NCBI RefSeq assembly: GCF_026914185.1 | Contig: NC_070563.1 | Coordinates: 7,461,001-7,525,000, forward strand | DNA length: 64,000 nucleotides | Source: Puccinia triticina | Taxonomy: Eukaryota; Basidiomycota; Pucciniomycetes; Pucciniales; Pucciniaceae | Reading direction: 5' to 3' | Shown: positions 9,840 through 22,721 of the stretch, one piece after another | Layout: the number at the start of each line of letters is the position of its first letter | How positions within the stretch are numbered: the first letter of the stretch is position 1 | The notes under the pieces: generated by a model | Seen by the model: only the letters and a program-made list of their open reading frames with translations | Told to the model about the DNA's origin: nothing | Databases searched by the model: none | Translations under genes and position numbers: made by a program

Positions 9840-12800
9840 TCAGTGTCCCCAAATTCAAATCAACATAGCCTTGAGGTTGTTAGCCAAAGGCCCAATGGAC
9901 GGCAACCCAGACTCCATAGCCTAAACGGTGGCAAAGGCACCATGAAATTTGAAATTCTCCTGGTTTCATTCCAACTTCTATGTAGACAGAATTGTCTTTC
10001 AAAGGCACCTCCATATCTCTCTCTTCAGTTCATATCCCTTGCACCCCCCTCATTTTTTTTTTTTTTTTTTTTTTTTTTTCCCTCGCTCTCTTAAGGTAAC
10101 TGGAATTCTCATAATTTATCCTCTTCTCATATCCCCACTCCGTCCTCACCCTGAAGACCCTTCTTGCCCTCTTCCTGATCTCCACCACATCCCTTCTCTA
10201 ATCCAACACACAGTGTTTGGTCATGTGCGCACTGCAGGACATTCGTATCTCCGTACATAGTTGCAGCATTGGAAAATGCCCAAATACTTACTTCCCAATT
10301 ACACAACACACCAAAGGAAAGACGTGCCAACAGTGTACCCTCCAAGTGTGCGAACCAGGTCAAGTTATCATCAGAGTATCCCTTATACCGGTGGTCACCC
10401 AGATTGCTAGTTACCATAACCCTCAATTGCAAATACCATAGATAACACTCAGTTTACCCAAGATTTATGAATAGTACTCTTGTAAAACCAAAAGTGAATC
10501 CAGTGCAATGACATGAACAAATTCAGAGCCAAACACAAAAAGAGACACTTTACTTCTCTGAAGGAACCTGGCCCTGGTAAGGTAAAACCTGAGGTACCCA
10601 GAGGAAAGATTGTCCCAAAAGAGCAGTCAATAACGAGCAATAACACCATTTGAGGCTCAAGTAGATGGGCCAATATCTCTCGCAATCAAATGCCACACAC
10701 ATATACAAGACAAAGCACCAAATGGAATCACATCCATCCAAAAGCAACACATACCAAAATTGGGGGATGGGTGTTATCGCCGATAGGCCCAATTTTGGCC
10801 CTGTGCAAGGTAAGATGCACGTAGTTGCAAATTCATTCCCATCAATTTTGACGGGCATCCCTAGGAAACAAAGAACAAACACCTGGTTGCGAGACCACTC
10901 CTGCACTAGACATGTCTTCCAAAGAGAAATGACATATGTACTAGACCATCTTGGAAGCCCTCAGTCCAACGCCAATATGTACCGAATACGTGCTCTCCCA
11001 CTGTGGAGGGCTCACTGGTCTCTAGCCAAATCTACTCGACTCGTCCATCCTCCGACGGTGACCTCCAGACTTCCATCCACCTACAGAGTCGTCGCAATCA
11101 GTTTCTAACCCCCCTACTTGGCTTGACCGCACCAGTCCTTGGGCCGTTCAACTTCCTATCCGTCTCTGACCCTTTTTGACCTCGCACACTCGCTTCAAAG
11201 GCCTGGATTGAATGATGATAATCTCGGGCTAAGAAAGGTACCCCCAATACTTGCAGTCGTAGACTTCAAAGGGCAACCCCCCCTCACGAACAAACAGACT
11301 TAAGTAGGCACTGCTATTAAGCTGCTACATCAGCCCTACATCTCCCAAATCGCTCAGTGGAGAACAAAGGGGAAAGGCTTTGAGATCTCATCCTGGAGCC
11401 TCATGGATTTCACCAGCGCGCTGTTTGACGAGGTCTCCTTTGGAGCAGCACATTGACAACATGAAATCATCTGCTTCCCATTCTTGATGCAGCAATGAGA
11501 GATTGGCGCTGTTAGGCATGAAGCTTGAACAAGACTTGTACCCTCGACAAGATCTGTTTAAACTATTATGGTGATGAGGGCTGCTTAAGTACGACGACAG
11601 TAGGTGGGGAGAAGTGTTATCGCATAACAGCCTTCCTCCAAGTCCGACCAAGAGCCCATCCAGACTCCGCTCAAGTGTGTCAAGTGATCCGGTGTGGGTC
11701 GCCAACATTTGGTTCCGAGACTCACCCGAACTTCTGCCCTCCTGGTAACCGCCAAGGCCATGTAGAATAAAATAACCGTTAAAATCTGGTTCATACAGAA
11801 ACTCAAATGCTGCAGCTAGCCTACTGGCGGGTAGAACATCATTCTGAGGAAAGCCAACCACCCGAGGCCCTTGACCCTATGACCAACGAGTTGAGCCTGA
11901 GGACTTCCTAATATCCAAAGCTGCAGAAATGCAAGGCAGCTCAGAATTGCTGTTTGCATATGTGAGACACAATGTAGCATAGAAGGCACACCCAGGCGTC
12001 TACAAAAGATCGTCGATCACTTTGGGATCGACACTCTTGATGCGAAAGAATTGGACCTAAGGAGTCTTTCGAAACACTGCTTCTCAGCCCCGAGACGCGG
12101 GCGGGAACTAACAGATTACCAATCCCCAGTGATCGGAAGCGAAGGCCTGGCAACTGCCAATAGAAGAGACAGCAGGGTCCTTCTACCTCTGACCTGTCTC
12201 AAAGATCATCTGCTGATCCGTTGCCCTACTCATCTCATATTTCAATCAGAACAGACCGTGCCGAGAAATCATCACGCCAGCTATGTCCCAAGAAGACTAA
12301 TAACTCAGCTCTAGGTGATGAATATGTAGTACACCAGCTAGATGCTAGCGTAGGCGTTAGACGCTTCGAACCAAACCACCTGGAGACACCCCCAGTTGTG
12401 TTTCACAACCACTCAGATCCTAGGCCCGCGTCGGCGGGGAACGATCTGTGAAACAATCTCAAGGCCAAGAGATATCACTTCTTGACTCAGCCATGGTAAA
12501 CCAACCAACAAGCGTCTACCAAACATGTATGCTGGCTCAGACGTTGGACCAAAGTGATACCGAGGAGAATACTCTAGAGAGACAAGGGGGCCCTCTCCCT
12601 CCCCCAAGGACTCCCATAAATCCCATTCCCTTAGGCTCGGGAGAGCGGCAGGATGGGCTCTGGCGCCCGGCTCCGACCTGCCCTGGTCGGAGTTATGGGT
12701 CTAGCGCCTTTGCCCTCACACCCTTGGGTGTCTGTCTGCTCCGGGAGGATCCGCTCCGCTGTCCTCTCCTCCCTCGGGAGCTTCTCGCAGACATGTCTTC

Positions 12801-13130
12801 CCTCCCGGAAGACTCTGTGCTAGGGAAGCTTAAAGAGAGACAAGTACAGTGGATCGGAGATTAAACCTCCCCCCGACCCGCACACGAGAGTCTTGGGAAA
12901 CCACTCTCTGGTTTTCGGGGCTCTCAAAATGTGAGCAGCCAGTTGAGTGAGCCAATAAGCTAAACAGGCTAATGTGCATAGCGACATGCTAGCCACAACT
13001 GTGCCCTGCGTTCCACGCCTTCCTATGAGCTAGGCGACATCAAGCACGGTACAACAGTACCCTGCGCTCCGCAGCTCTTGAGGGCGACAGCGGTTGTCCG
13101 TACCCCTCAGAGTCTTCAGCGAGACCTCCC
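9840..13130. other. Gene-free repeat-derived stretch
   Basis: 3.3 kb without a gene I can support. A run of about 26 T bases occurs near 10050-10078, possibly a retrotransposed poly(A) tail on the opposite strand. A G+C-rich block with GGGAG/CTCCC dyads lies at about 12580-12860. Together with 7.66-9.8 kb this DNA separates the gag-protease and integrase parts of the copia remnant, so it may be one or several further insertions. Confidence 0.4.
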
Positions 13131-13139
13131 CGCGGCATC

Positions 13140-14473
13140 TAGGTTAGAATGGATCCTACAAACACAGGAATAATGACCACAACGGTTGACCAGAAAAGAC
13201 CTAAAACTGAAACCATTAAGGAAATGAACAGACGCAATGCCATGATCCAAAATACGCAAACGGCCACTGCCAAGTCGTAGAGTCTCCGCAGATAGTAGTG
13301 TACACGTTGCGGTGGGGCTGTAATAGACATTGTTGAGTGTTACTGACCCTGATTTGTTCTTAAGCGTCATCCACCCAACTGTTGTAACAAAAGATTGTGA
13401 CCCGTGAGGGGCCACTATCAGAGGGATGGGAGGGAGTAGGAAGGGGGTTGCAATTGGAAATCAACAAAAGATTGTTGGTGAAAGTGTGGGATGCCCACAA
13501 ATCAAGGCCAAACAAACGGCCACCCTGTTTGATGATGTAGTCAATTTCCTCCTGCGTCACCTTGGGTTAAAGGAGTCCATCGTGACAGATTGGAGGATGG
13601 GGGATTCAGCTTGCTTGGTGTGCGAAGGCGGTTCAATAGCCTCCGCAGTGTTGGCTTGGATCCCAGTTTGAGGTGGGGCCATTGAGCTGCGGAAAGGATT
13701 GCTGGAAGTGGTCCCGCCACCCCTGAAAGTATTTTAGGAATTGCCCCCAGTAGATGCACTGGTTGATTGCGTACACTCAGAGGTAGAATGAGTGTTTCTT
13801 TTGCAACAATGACACCATTTGTTGGTTCCGGGGTGGCCAGGCTTGGACTGGGTAGGAGGATCTGATTGCCCTGGTCATCCACCGCAATCGTTTTGTTTGT
13901 CTGCAGAAGACTTGCGGTTTTGACAGAAGAGAGTGAGATTGGTCTTTGCGAGGCGAACCAGCTCAGTATTCTTGATCATACCCTTGTCGCGATCCATGTG
14001 TTGGTCGATCTGTCTTGCAAAATTGACAAATGGAAAGGAATCGAGGTTTGGAAGGGAGAGGTGGAACAAAAGCCCTATGAAGGACTCCTTGTTCAAGGTG
14101 AAGCCCGATTGAAACAGCTGATTTGCCTTGTTTTCTATTTGACGGAAGTGAGCGTCCAGGTCAGCTGATCAATCATGATGATTGAACTTTGAATCAAGTA
14201 GGTCCTTGTATATGGCAATATGCGCAGTACGGCTCCTCAAGGTGAAGGTTTCAGACCTGCCAAACCAGAAGATTCCTCCGCAACACTGATCTTGATGTTG
14301 TCATTGACAGACGCAAGGATGGCAGTCTTGAGCAGCATGTCCTTGCTGTTGACAAGGACAAGGTCGGTGTCGTTGAGTTCAATCTTCCTGCCCACCATTC
14401 CCTGAATAGCCTGCCGGAGCATCACCAGCCACGTCTGATAGTTCCTGCCATTGACTTCAAGTTTAGGCCCCAT
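13140..14473 (-). pseudogene. Ty1/copia gag-protease region (decayed)
   Basis: In gag-to-protease order on the minus strand the pieces are as follows. A gag N-terminal segment lies at 14473-14237 (LEVNGRNYQTWLVMLRQAI). A CX2CX4HX4C zinc knuckle (CHCCKRNTHSTSEC) lies at about 13820-13775. A protease active-site region around 13490 reads LDLWASHTFTNN, where LDSGASHTFTN would be expected, so the catalytic Asp remains but Ser-Gly is lost. A conserved block follows at 13415-13200 (TLKNKSGSVTLNNVYYSP, TCTLLSAETL). The pieces lie in different frames. It probably belongs to the same copia element as the split integrase, an inference from order and orientation. Confidence 0.7.
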
Positions 14474-14486
14474 AGGAAGCCCAAAC

Positions 14487-14935
14487 GGTCATCAAGGGTG
14501 TACGCCACTCAATGACTGGTTGGTCATTGAGTGGTGTGTGTACTCCACTCAATGTCCAGTCATCAAGCTTGGGGTGTGCCTTGCTTGATGGCTATGTGCT
14601 TTGGGCACTCCAAAAAAAAGGAGACTTGGATTGCACCCAAATGCACCCCATTTGGTATTTGGCAGCTGGAGTGCAAAGCCAAAATCCTTCACTGAAAAGG
14701 TGGAGTGCTTGGGCTTGCACTCCATTTTTTTGGAGTGCATCTAGCTGCACTCCCCTATTTTGGTCAATTTTGGAGTATCCAGTTGTGCACTCCAACAAAC
14801 ATGGAGTGCCCATCTGAGGACTTCATGTTTGGGGAGTACAAAATCAAGGCACTCCAACTTTTTTGGAGTGCTGGCCCCCCAAGGCCAAAAATGTGGAGTG
14901 CACAAAGTAAAAGTTTGGAGTGACCCTTCTTTTTT
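14487..14935. mobile_element. Non-autonomous element packed with GGAGTGC/GCACTCC motifs
   Basis: About 450 bp with more than a dozen GGAGTGC or GCACTCC heptamers in both orientations, giving many small hairpins (e.g. TGCACTCCATTTTTTTGGAG near 14718). The outer parts are imperfectly inverted: AAGGGT..CACTC near 14487 against GGAGTGACCCTT at 14916-14927. No coding capacity. It lies just upstream of the copia gag remnant. Confidence 0.55.
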
Positions 14936-15745
14936 TGTTATCTTTCCTTGTAATTGTGGATAGAACTAACAAGAGAACCCTGGATAATAATCTCTCTGAA
15001 GACATTAGAAATAAATCACCTGATCTGTTGGAGCTAGAACCTCTAGGCTTATTGCCTGAAGTTGAACCCCATGCCCCTTATTCAGTGAAGTCCCTTATTT
15101 ATGACCCTTAGATTCATACATTTAGGTTACCCACCTACTTTTTGGGTTTCCAGGTTCCTGAGACAACCTCCAAGCACTTTTCTGTCACACAAGCTAGCAG
15201 AATCTTTCTTTCCAAAAGCCTAAAGGACCCCTTGAATTTTGCTATTTGTATTTGATATTTTACTCATGAATTTTGATATGGATAAATTTTAATACTTATC
15301 ACACTTGATTATGGAACAAACTAACAGGGATAAAGTGAATGATAAGGGCCAGCAAGGTTAGTTTTTTGGCTAGTAAGTGTGGATGGAAATTCATTGAATT
15401 TATAATTGGAGAGGAAAGATTTTTTATGACACATTCTATCTTGTATGTATGTAATAGAATCTGGAAGGGTGTGTATAGCCCAAATATCAGGTAATATGGA
15501 AATCCTTAATTTGTTGTTCAAAATAGTCATGTAATTTGGAACCAAGAGATAGAGTAAGATATATAAAGATCAATCAGGCTAAAAATAAAAGATGGATGAA
15601 ATAAGTTTCTGAAGAAATAGGGAAACAAAGTATATTGGCGGGATTGTTGGGTTGCAACTTTATATGCAGTGAACATCAATTTTGGCACTTGATTGATTTC
15701 TGATTTCTGATGGGGTTTTGAACACTTCTTTGGCCTGGAGGGAAA
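14936..15745. other. Intergenic, A+T-rich
   Basis: No supported gene. The right part is the 3' flank of the gene copy that ends at 15746. Confidence 0.4.
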
Positions 15746-18700
15746 TCAAGAGGTGATAAATTCTTCTATGATAAAAATTAACATTTATGAGAATCATTAT
15801 TTTTATGTAGTAGTCAACCTACAATTAAGTTCAATAGGTAGCTTACCTTTTTCTTTCTTTTTTTGTGGACTTTCATTCTCCACTTCAGCTATGTTTTCTG
15901 TGTTTTTTCCAGCATGAAAGATTCAATTCAAATAGTGGTGAAATTGACATGAAAGGACTGAATTGGATACATACTACGTTTGGTATCTGATCTATTGTTT
16001 GGGTCTTGAGATGATGATCCTATTCCATTATGATTTTGAGGAGCTTTTTCTGAAAATCCAAAGATGAAATCTGGGTTTCTAGATTTTAGGCCCATCAAAT
16101 CTGTTGGGTGGGTTTTTTCCTCTTCTTTAGTATCATCCAATGTTCTTTTTCTAAGATTACCTACTTTGGATGTAAAAAAATCAAGTTAGTTTTCCTGTCA
16201 CTTTACAAATTTGAAAAATTAGGAGATTTAAGGTGAGATATCAAGAGTAAGAGAAATGGGCCCCAAGCCAATGGCCCAGTTTTTTGGATATTTGAGCAGC
16301 ATCCTAAGCTGGTTGAATCACTCATTGAACTTTTTTTATTGATTCTTAGGATCTTCTCCCTGTGGTTATTGTGTCTATGCCTTGTAGCATGGGGAGCCAA
16401 TGAGGTGTATCTCATGTTGACCTGGAACAAGGTATACTGGCCGCTGAATATGAAAACACATTGTTTTCCCTCTTTGCACTCTGGTAAATCCCATACCAGA
16501 ACACATGAAAACAGTTAATATGTCCCTGTGGTGATCTATAAAGGATCTCCAAGGAATGTTCTTGCTTGAATATGGTCAGGGGTTTTTCCAGGAATTTGGA
16601 GGTTCTCTCTGCACAAGGCAGTGAAACAAATTTGAAAAAGTAGGAGAGAAAAACATGAGTACATGACAAAACCCATCTGGGGAGTCAAACAAGTTACAAC
16701 CCAGGGTGTTGACCCCAAGTCTTTGTGACACAAACTTTGATCAACTGGAGTGTGGTTTGGTTGGCTGTTTTTTTATTTCCAGATATAAATTTCAAGCCAG
16801 CTTACAGGCAGAAATTAATTCTCTTTTGAGATAATTCATGATCATGGCTGTTTGGTTCAGTATATTTTCAGATGCAGACAAATCTGTAGATTCCAACTTG
16901 TTTTTTTGCTTCAAGAAGGAATTGTGTGTTTGTTTCCACCACTGCGAAGCCAGTGCAACCATGTTACTATGTGGTCCAAAGCTTTCTCTTACATCTTCTT
17001 CCTTGTCACACCAAGTTTGGAAAGCCTCTTCCCAATAATTGGCTTCTTTCTCCCCAAAATTTACTATTGGCCATCCAAGGTGTTTGGTTAGCTGTATTGT
17101 AGAGGATGATTGGGGGGATAGGTTTATTCTTTGGCAATATTCTGGATTCAATATAAACATGTATTTGTAAATATCTGGTGGGTCAAGAGGTTCATTATAT
17201 CCATGCCAAAAGGTTCTTTTTTTTACCAGGAATAAATTTAATGTGGCAGAGACATTTTGGATAAATTCTTCAAGAAAAAGAACATATTGATACTCTTTGG
17301 AGGTCCTGAGAACTTCTTTCATTTCTCTTGATATATATTCAAGATCAGAATTTATCAGAAACTTTAGTATGTCATATAAGAGCTTGAAGTTCAAATAACC
17401 ATGTTGTTTTCTGGTTACTTTGGTGTTAAAAAATTGAAGCCTTGATATATCCACAAACATCTTCTTGATGAGAGCCTCATACTTCATCTTTGATTCAATT
17501 CCGGGGGGCATGAATTTTGTTTCCCCAGATTCTGAGCAATTCATCTTGATTGATTTTCCCTTCAATTTTTCAATTGTTTCTTGGATATATGGAGATATGA
17601 ACTCACATTTAGTTTTAAAAATAGTCAAGAGATAATCCAATTCTTCCATATGCCAAAATCCCTGATCCATGACTTTTGAGATCCAAAACAGACAAGATAG
17701 CAATCAAAATCAATTCAAGCTTTTCTTTTGGAATACTAAAGAATAAATGAAATACCTTCAAGTAGTGCCTGTAAGTTTCCATTTTATGAGCTCAGAAGGA
17801 TTCTAGACTTAAAGTCAATAGTGAGGGAATGTATCCCCCTTTTTTCTTTCCCCAAAAATGTATTGTTTACATGGTTCAGAACTAAAATCTTTCCCCTTGT
17901 TCCATTTAGGAAAAATTGAATATCTTTCAAGTTGCAAACCTTATTCTTTATTGATTCAGTGAGAAATGAGATCATAATGTCTTCCATAAATCTGAAAAGA
18001 AAATAACTTGGAGATGGGAGTGATTCCAATTTGTTCCAAAGTGTGTTCCATTCTGTGATGAATTGATTTCCTGAAACTTCATGCCTAGGGATAGTGACAC
18101 CAAAAATCTTTGTTGAAGATGGATCTGGTTTAAAAGTTTCTTCAAAGGCACAATTCATTAGATGGAAATGCTCCCGCAATTCAACTGGGAAATGATGTCC
18201 ATTCTTTGACACAAAAATTGATTTCATTTTATTCTCAAGGCCACAAATCCGCTTCCTCACTAAGCTTGCTGATTTTTGAATTGGGAGGACTGAAATGTTT
18301 CATTTTTTGCTTAATATTACAGCCTGTAGTTACAGAACATTTTAGAATAGGATGACTAACCTCCATGACATTCTTGGCCCAATCTATTGCTTGCTGGAGA
18401 AGGTAAAGAATTTCATGAATTTTATTTTCCCAGAAAGGTTGAACTTAGTCTTCCTTTGTTGCATAGGAATAATCATTGCTTAATAAAAAAAGGTATAAAC
18501 TAACATTTTGCATATTCTGCATCTCTCTCAGAGCCTTGTAACAAAGGAGGATCTGGGTTGAATTTTGGGCCTTCAACATAGACATATGTGATCAGAAGGT
18601 AATGGTCAACATGAAAATCTTCCAGCATAGAATAAAGATGGATTGAATAAAATAGAGAATTTGGAAAAAGAATCAGCCCAAGTGGCTACTGAGCTATAGT

Positions 18701-19103
18701 TTCCCTACCTCCAGAAGAACCTCCAATAAAAAAAGAATCAATACTGAGTTTTTCCATCATCCCTTCACTTGCTTTCACATAGAGAGGGCTGTTTGCAACC
18801 AATAATTCCCACATAACTGTCTGCAATATGATATGCAACTGGCCAAAAAGTTGGGTATTCATGTTGATACTGCAAGAGCTGAGAGAGCAATTTTAGTACA
18901 CCAATCTGCAGAAAATCTTTATTTTCTTCCTACCCAATCACAGTAAAGGAAATTTAGCCCAAAGTGTTGCCCATGGGATAAGAAGATCAGGGAATCATTA
19001 CCTTGAACAATGAAGCTTGAGTAAGGTTTTTTGATGAGGAAATGATATGTGTGGGGGGAACATATCTTATCTTGACAGTTCCACTGCAAAATCTTGTTGG
19101 CAT
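15746..19103 (-). pseudogene. Lineage-specific multi-exon gene, copy A (two nonsense codons)
   Basis: Nine exons on the minus strand: 19103-19002, 18838-18709, 18570-18505, 18389-18361, 18323-17756, 17672-16806, 16163-15975, 15897-15847 and 15765-15746. All have GT-AG borders and compatible phases (674 codons if uninterrupted). Six exon lengths (130, 29, 189, 51 and 20 nt, plus 867 against 876) match or nearly match copy B at 25.3-28.6 kb. Shared protein blocks include WELLVANSPLYVKASE, SGNQFITEWN and SKEYQYVLFLEEFI. Exon 5 has in-frame TGA (18300-18302) and TAA (17784-17786) where copy B has sense codons. No domain is recognised: no signal peptide or membrane segment, charged and Lys-rich. 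Exon 1 with its ATG is intact here but shifted in copy B. Confidence 0.7.
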
Positions 19104-19930
19104 TTGCTGATACAGGTTTGATTGAGAAGCAGCAGCATTACTTGAAACAGTGATCGGAATTCACTGTGTCAAACAAACTGGTGAGACTCTTTGTCATTTG
19201 CTTTCCTAATTGTATGGTCAAGCTGGGGGTGTTTGAATTCGAAATCATCAAATCATAACACTTTTGAGTGATAATGTTTCATGTAACGTTTTAGAATTTT
19301 TGCTCTACTTTGAGTGTTTGGGTGGTAAATATTTCTGGAGGGTTAGAAAAAAAAATAGAGGCTAGCAAAGGGCCTTTCTTAGTTGGTAAAAACAATTGAA
19401 ATATTTGCTTTATCTACTCCTGCAAGTCTGCTGAAAAAAGCTGTAAGGATTGAATCCCTTCACTGGAGCTGGAGACGGAGGAGCAATGGCACGGGCACGG
19501 AGGAGGAGTTCCAGGACCAATGTCAGGGGGCTTTGATTGCTATGACTGGCTCAGAGAGAAGGCTGTCAGTTCTCTACCAAACTGAGAGAAGAGAGGAAAC
19601 AACAAGAGAGAAAGAAAGAGCTTACCTGGCTCACAGAGAAGGGTGTCAGTTCTCTACTGAGCCAGGGAAGAAATAGGACCAGGCTATTTGCCAAGACAGG
19701 CCCAAATCTCAAAAACTGGTCCTGTGGTGTGGGAGGTGGTCAACTTTGGTGTGAATTGCCCCCACAGTTCAAATCGCGGTTCTGAGAATACTGGTGCTCC
19801 GGAGCGTCTCTTGCAAATTGCCCCAGTTTTTGTCTGTTCGCCGGCGCACACTGTTGCGCAGGTGGCGTCGCGGTCCAGAGCTCCTTGGGCAGAATTTTTT
19901 TGGAAACTCCCACGTGCAAGTCCCAGAAGA
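19104..19930. other. Intergenic between copy A and the DUF3835 gene
   Basis: 5' flank of both neighbours. The frame of the plus-strand gene stays open up to 19688, so translation could start upstream of the ATG chosen at 19931. Two near-identical GGCTCACAGAGAAGG / GGCTCAGAGAGAAGG segments with GTCAGTTCTCTAC follow each other at about 19550 and 19630 (short direct repeat). Confidence 0.4.
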
Positions 19931-21854
19931 ATGGACATCCAGAACATCATTGGACCCGAACAACCGAATCTAACCCAGAACAGTGGCCATCGCTCAACGT
20001 CTGCCTCCGCTGGAACTACGAAGTCTGACGATTCAACAGAAACCGGCTCGTATCAGCTTCCGCCTCACATTAGCAAAGTCTTAGACGAACTAGAAAAAGA
20101 GGAAGAACTAGAGCTCCAGAACAGACCCACAGAGGAGACCGAACCAAGAGAATCAGACGATGAACCCACTACCGAAGAATTCATCACGCCCGAGGATATC
20201 GGCCAAGAATTAGACAAGGCACTCAATCTCGCTGAGCGCGAGTCGTACTGCTCCAAACAAGATGATCAAGACTTGAAAGAGTGGGGCAAGACCGGGCTTG
20301 ATGGGCTCAAGAATATTTTCAAGAGGTCGTCGCCGTCGCTGTCAATTCCATCAACTTCTCAGAAAGTTGGCCAGTCGTCGGCTGACCTCAATCCTCCAGC
20401 TTGCCCCACTCCGCCTACCAGCATCATGGCTACAAGTACCCGGACCGATAAACTGAGCTCACAGGACGAGACAGGATCTTCTGCAAAGCCGCCCCCGAAG
20501 AAGTCGGTCACCTTTGCCCCTGAAACTTATTTGAACCCTCCCAAATCACCCCCCACATCTTCATCCCCCGCCCCTCCAAACCCACCCCGTCCATCTCCTG
20601 GGATCATGCTGTCCGACATCGTCGAACGCCCCATCGCTCAGCCCGGCATCATTTCCCCAATAAAACCTACCCAGCCTAGCAAGATTGAAGTCAACGGGAA
20701 AAATGCATATCTCAACCCACGCCTAGCCTCCCTTTTGCCGCGCGCTCTGAAATCTAAACCCGAAGATCCTGGATCTCAACAGGAAGAAGAAGAAGAAGAA
20801 GAAGAAAGTGCTGAAGAGGATGATCCAGATGATTCGGATGATGATGAGGCAAACGACGGCTCATCAGTATGGTCGGTCGACGATGAAGAGGCAGAAGGGG
20901 GGTCGAGCTGGCCCCCGGAAGACCAGCACATTGAAACGGCACTAGACCTCAGACAAGCTGCGATAGAATACCATACCAAACGGCAAGGGTTAGGGCTTGG
21001 TCGAGGGACCGGGCCATTAGGAGGCGACCGAGCGCCGGGCTCAGATGAGGAGGCCGAATGGGTACCGCTCGACGCCCGGGCCCAAGCACCAGGTGTGCCC
21101 CGACGATCCAACGGCCAGAGCAGATTCAAGACTGGACGGCCGTTGCATCTCTTGGATCCGGATGCTCTAGGAGAGCACAAGGTGGTCGACGGGAAGCTGT
21201 TTGGGGCTGCGCCGATCATCGAGGGCCCCGCGCCGACGATGGGCGCGGCCGTCCACCAGCTCCCGGGCCGGCCGGCAGACTTCTCGGAGCTGGACGACGA
21301 ACTGACGGCCGAGGAAGTCGAACTGCTCCGGTCACGATTAGAGGCTCTCGGGATGGATGAAGAACGCCGGATCGCGGCTGAGAGGGCCGGGTCGGAGTTG
21401 ATGGCTTGGATGGAGAAGGCTAGGTCTGGCCAAATCAACCTGGAAGATGAAGATTATGGTCCTCAGCCACCCCTAGATACTGCTCCTCAACACGCCCACG
21501 ATCTTCTGCCTGAAGAACCATCCGTCGAAAGGGCATCCCGGAACGAAGGACCACCCGAAATCAAGACTGCTCCCAAGACTTCTGCACTGAAATCTAGAGC
21601 CGCAATCTCAAAGAATCCCTCTCCGACCACTGTCCAACCAGACGCACAAACCACGTCAGTCTCTTCTCTTCTTTTCTTCATCGATTATCTTTGTACTGAT
21701 CTCGATCTTGCGCGTTTTTCGCAGATCACAGCAGCAACCAAATTATTCGATTAAAAGTATTCATGAATCCACAGAATCGATCCCAGAAGACAGCCCACCG
21801 ATTCCTAAGAAAGTGTCGCGTTTCAAAGCCTCTAAAATCTACCATAATCTGTAA
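19931..21854 (+). CDS. Bud27/URI-like protein with C-terminal DUF3835 motif
   Basis: Two exons, 19931-21654 and 21725-21854 (intron GTCAGT...TTTTTCGCAG), encode 617 residues. The last exon ends with PPIPKKVSRFKASKIYHNL, the VSRFKA-type terminal motif of DUF3835 found at the C-terminus of Bud27/URI, an unconventional prefoldin linked to RNA polymerase assembly and translation. Other recognisable parts are a HISKVLDELEKEEELE helix near the start, KKSVTFAPE, an acidic Glu/Asp run and an ELDDELTAEEVELLRSRLEALGM-type segment. The N-terminal prefoldin coiled coil usual in the family is not visible, so this may be a C-terminal-domain-only form or an upstream exon was missed. The ATG at 19931 was chosen because the upstream in-frame residues look non-conserved; ATGs farther up cannot be excluded. 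Function by motif only. Confidence 0.75.
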
Positions 21855-22721
21855 CCTGTTTCCTCTGCCTTCACATTGATACCATACCAGTTTTAGCATT
21901 CCCTGTTGCTTGATGTCGTGTTCTCGAAAGCAAACAATACACCACAGAAAGGGATGTTTCATACATACACTTTCAATAATCAACTTGATCCACCATCTCT
22001 CTCTCTCTTGGGTAGTACTTGATCCTCCTGAACGGAAAGCATACAATCCGACGACTTTCATGATCACTTTCGATTATGAGTTTGTTCATCTAGTTAATTG
22101 GTTTGAATTTCGAAAAATGCGCAATGCTTGTTTTGAGAGTGTGTGATCAAAAATATAAGGATGTGTTTGGCTGCCCGCCTTGACGTGATAGAAAGAGTTT
22201 GGTTTTTGATATGTATGATTCATTTGGATGAGTGGTGCCAGCCAAATGTAGCCAAAACAGACATCAACGACTTGAACACACAGCGGTCCATCCAACGCTC
22301 AGTTTTGAGAAACTTTGCAATCAATGAGTCAAGTAGGTGATCGCGACTGCAAACAAAGAGACATTTTTTGTTATCTTTTCTTCCCCAAGTTATTTATCAA
22401 GGAATGCTACAGAACAAAAAAAAGGCAACTATGCATGTGTAGGTAAAATTAAGGAAGACTTCAACTACTGATGATGATGATCCAGCTGTATGTTGTGAAA
22501 GGGGTATGGAAGTTAATGGTTTTCTACAGACAAGCGAACTGTGACTTCAAGATCTACTCTGGAATGAGAACTGTTTTTGTGGGAATGTGGGGTTGTTTTT
22601 TTTAACGGGGTACATAGACATCACAGATACTTGTATGAACTAGAGGTTATATAAAGAATTAGCAGGCCGCTCAAGAAAGAAAGAACAAGAGAAAGAACAG
22701 AGACGGGGGCCGGTTGTGAGC
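21855..22721. other. Convergent intergenic region
   Basis: Region between the 3' ends of two convergent genes. No gene is seen. TGTTTGGCTGCC (about 22166) and GCCAGCCAAA (about 22239) form a small inverted pair enclosing about 75 bp, possibly a tiny MITE. Confidence 0.4.
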
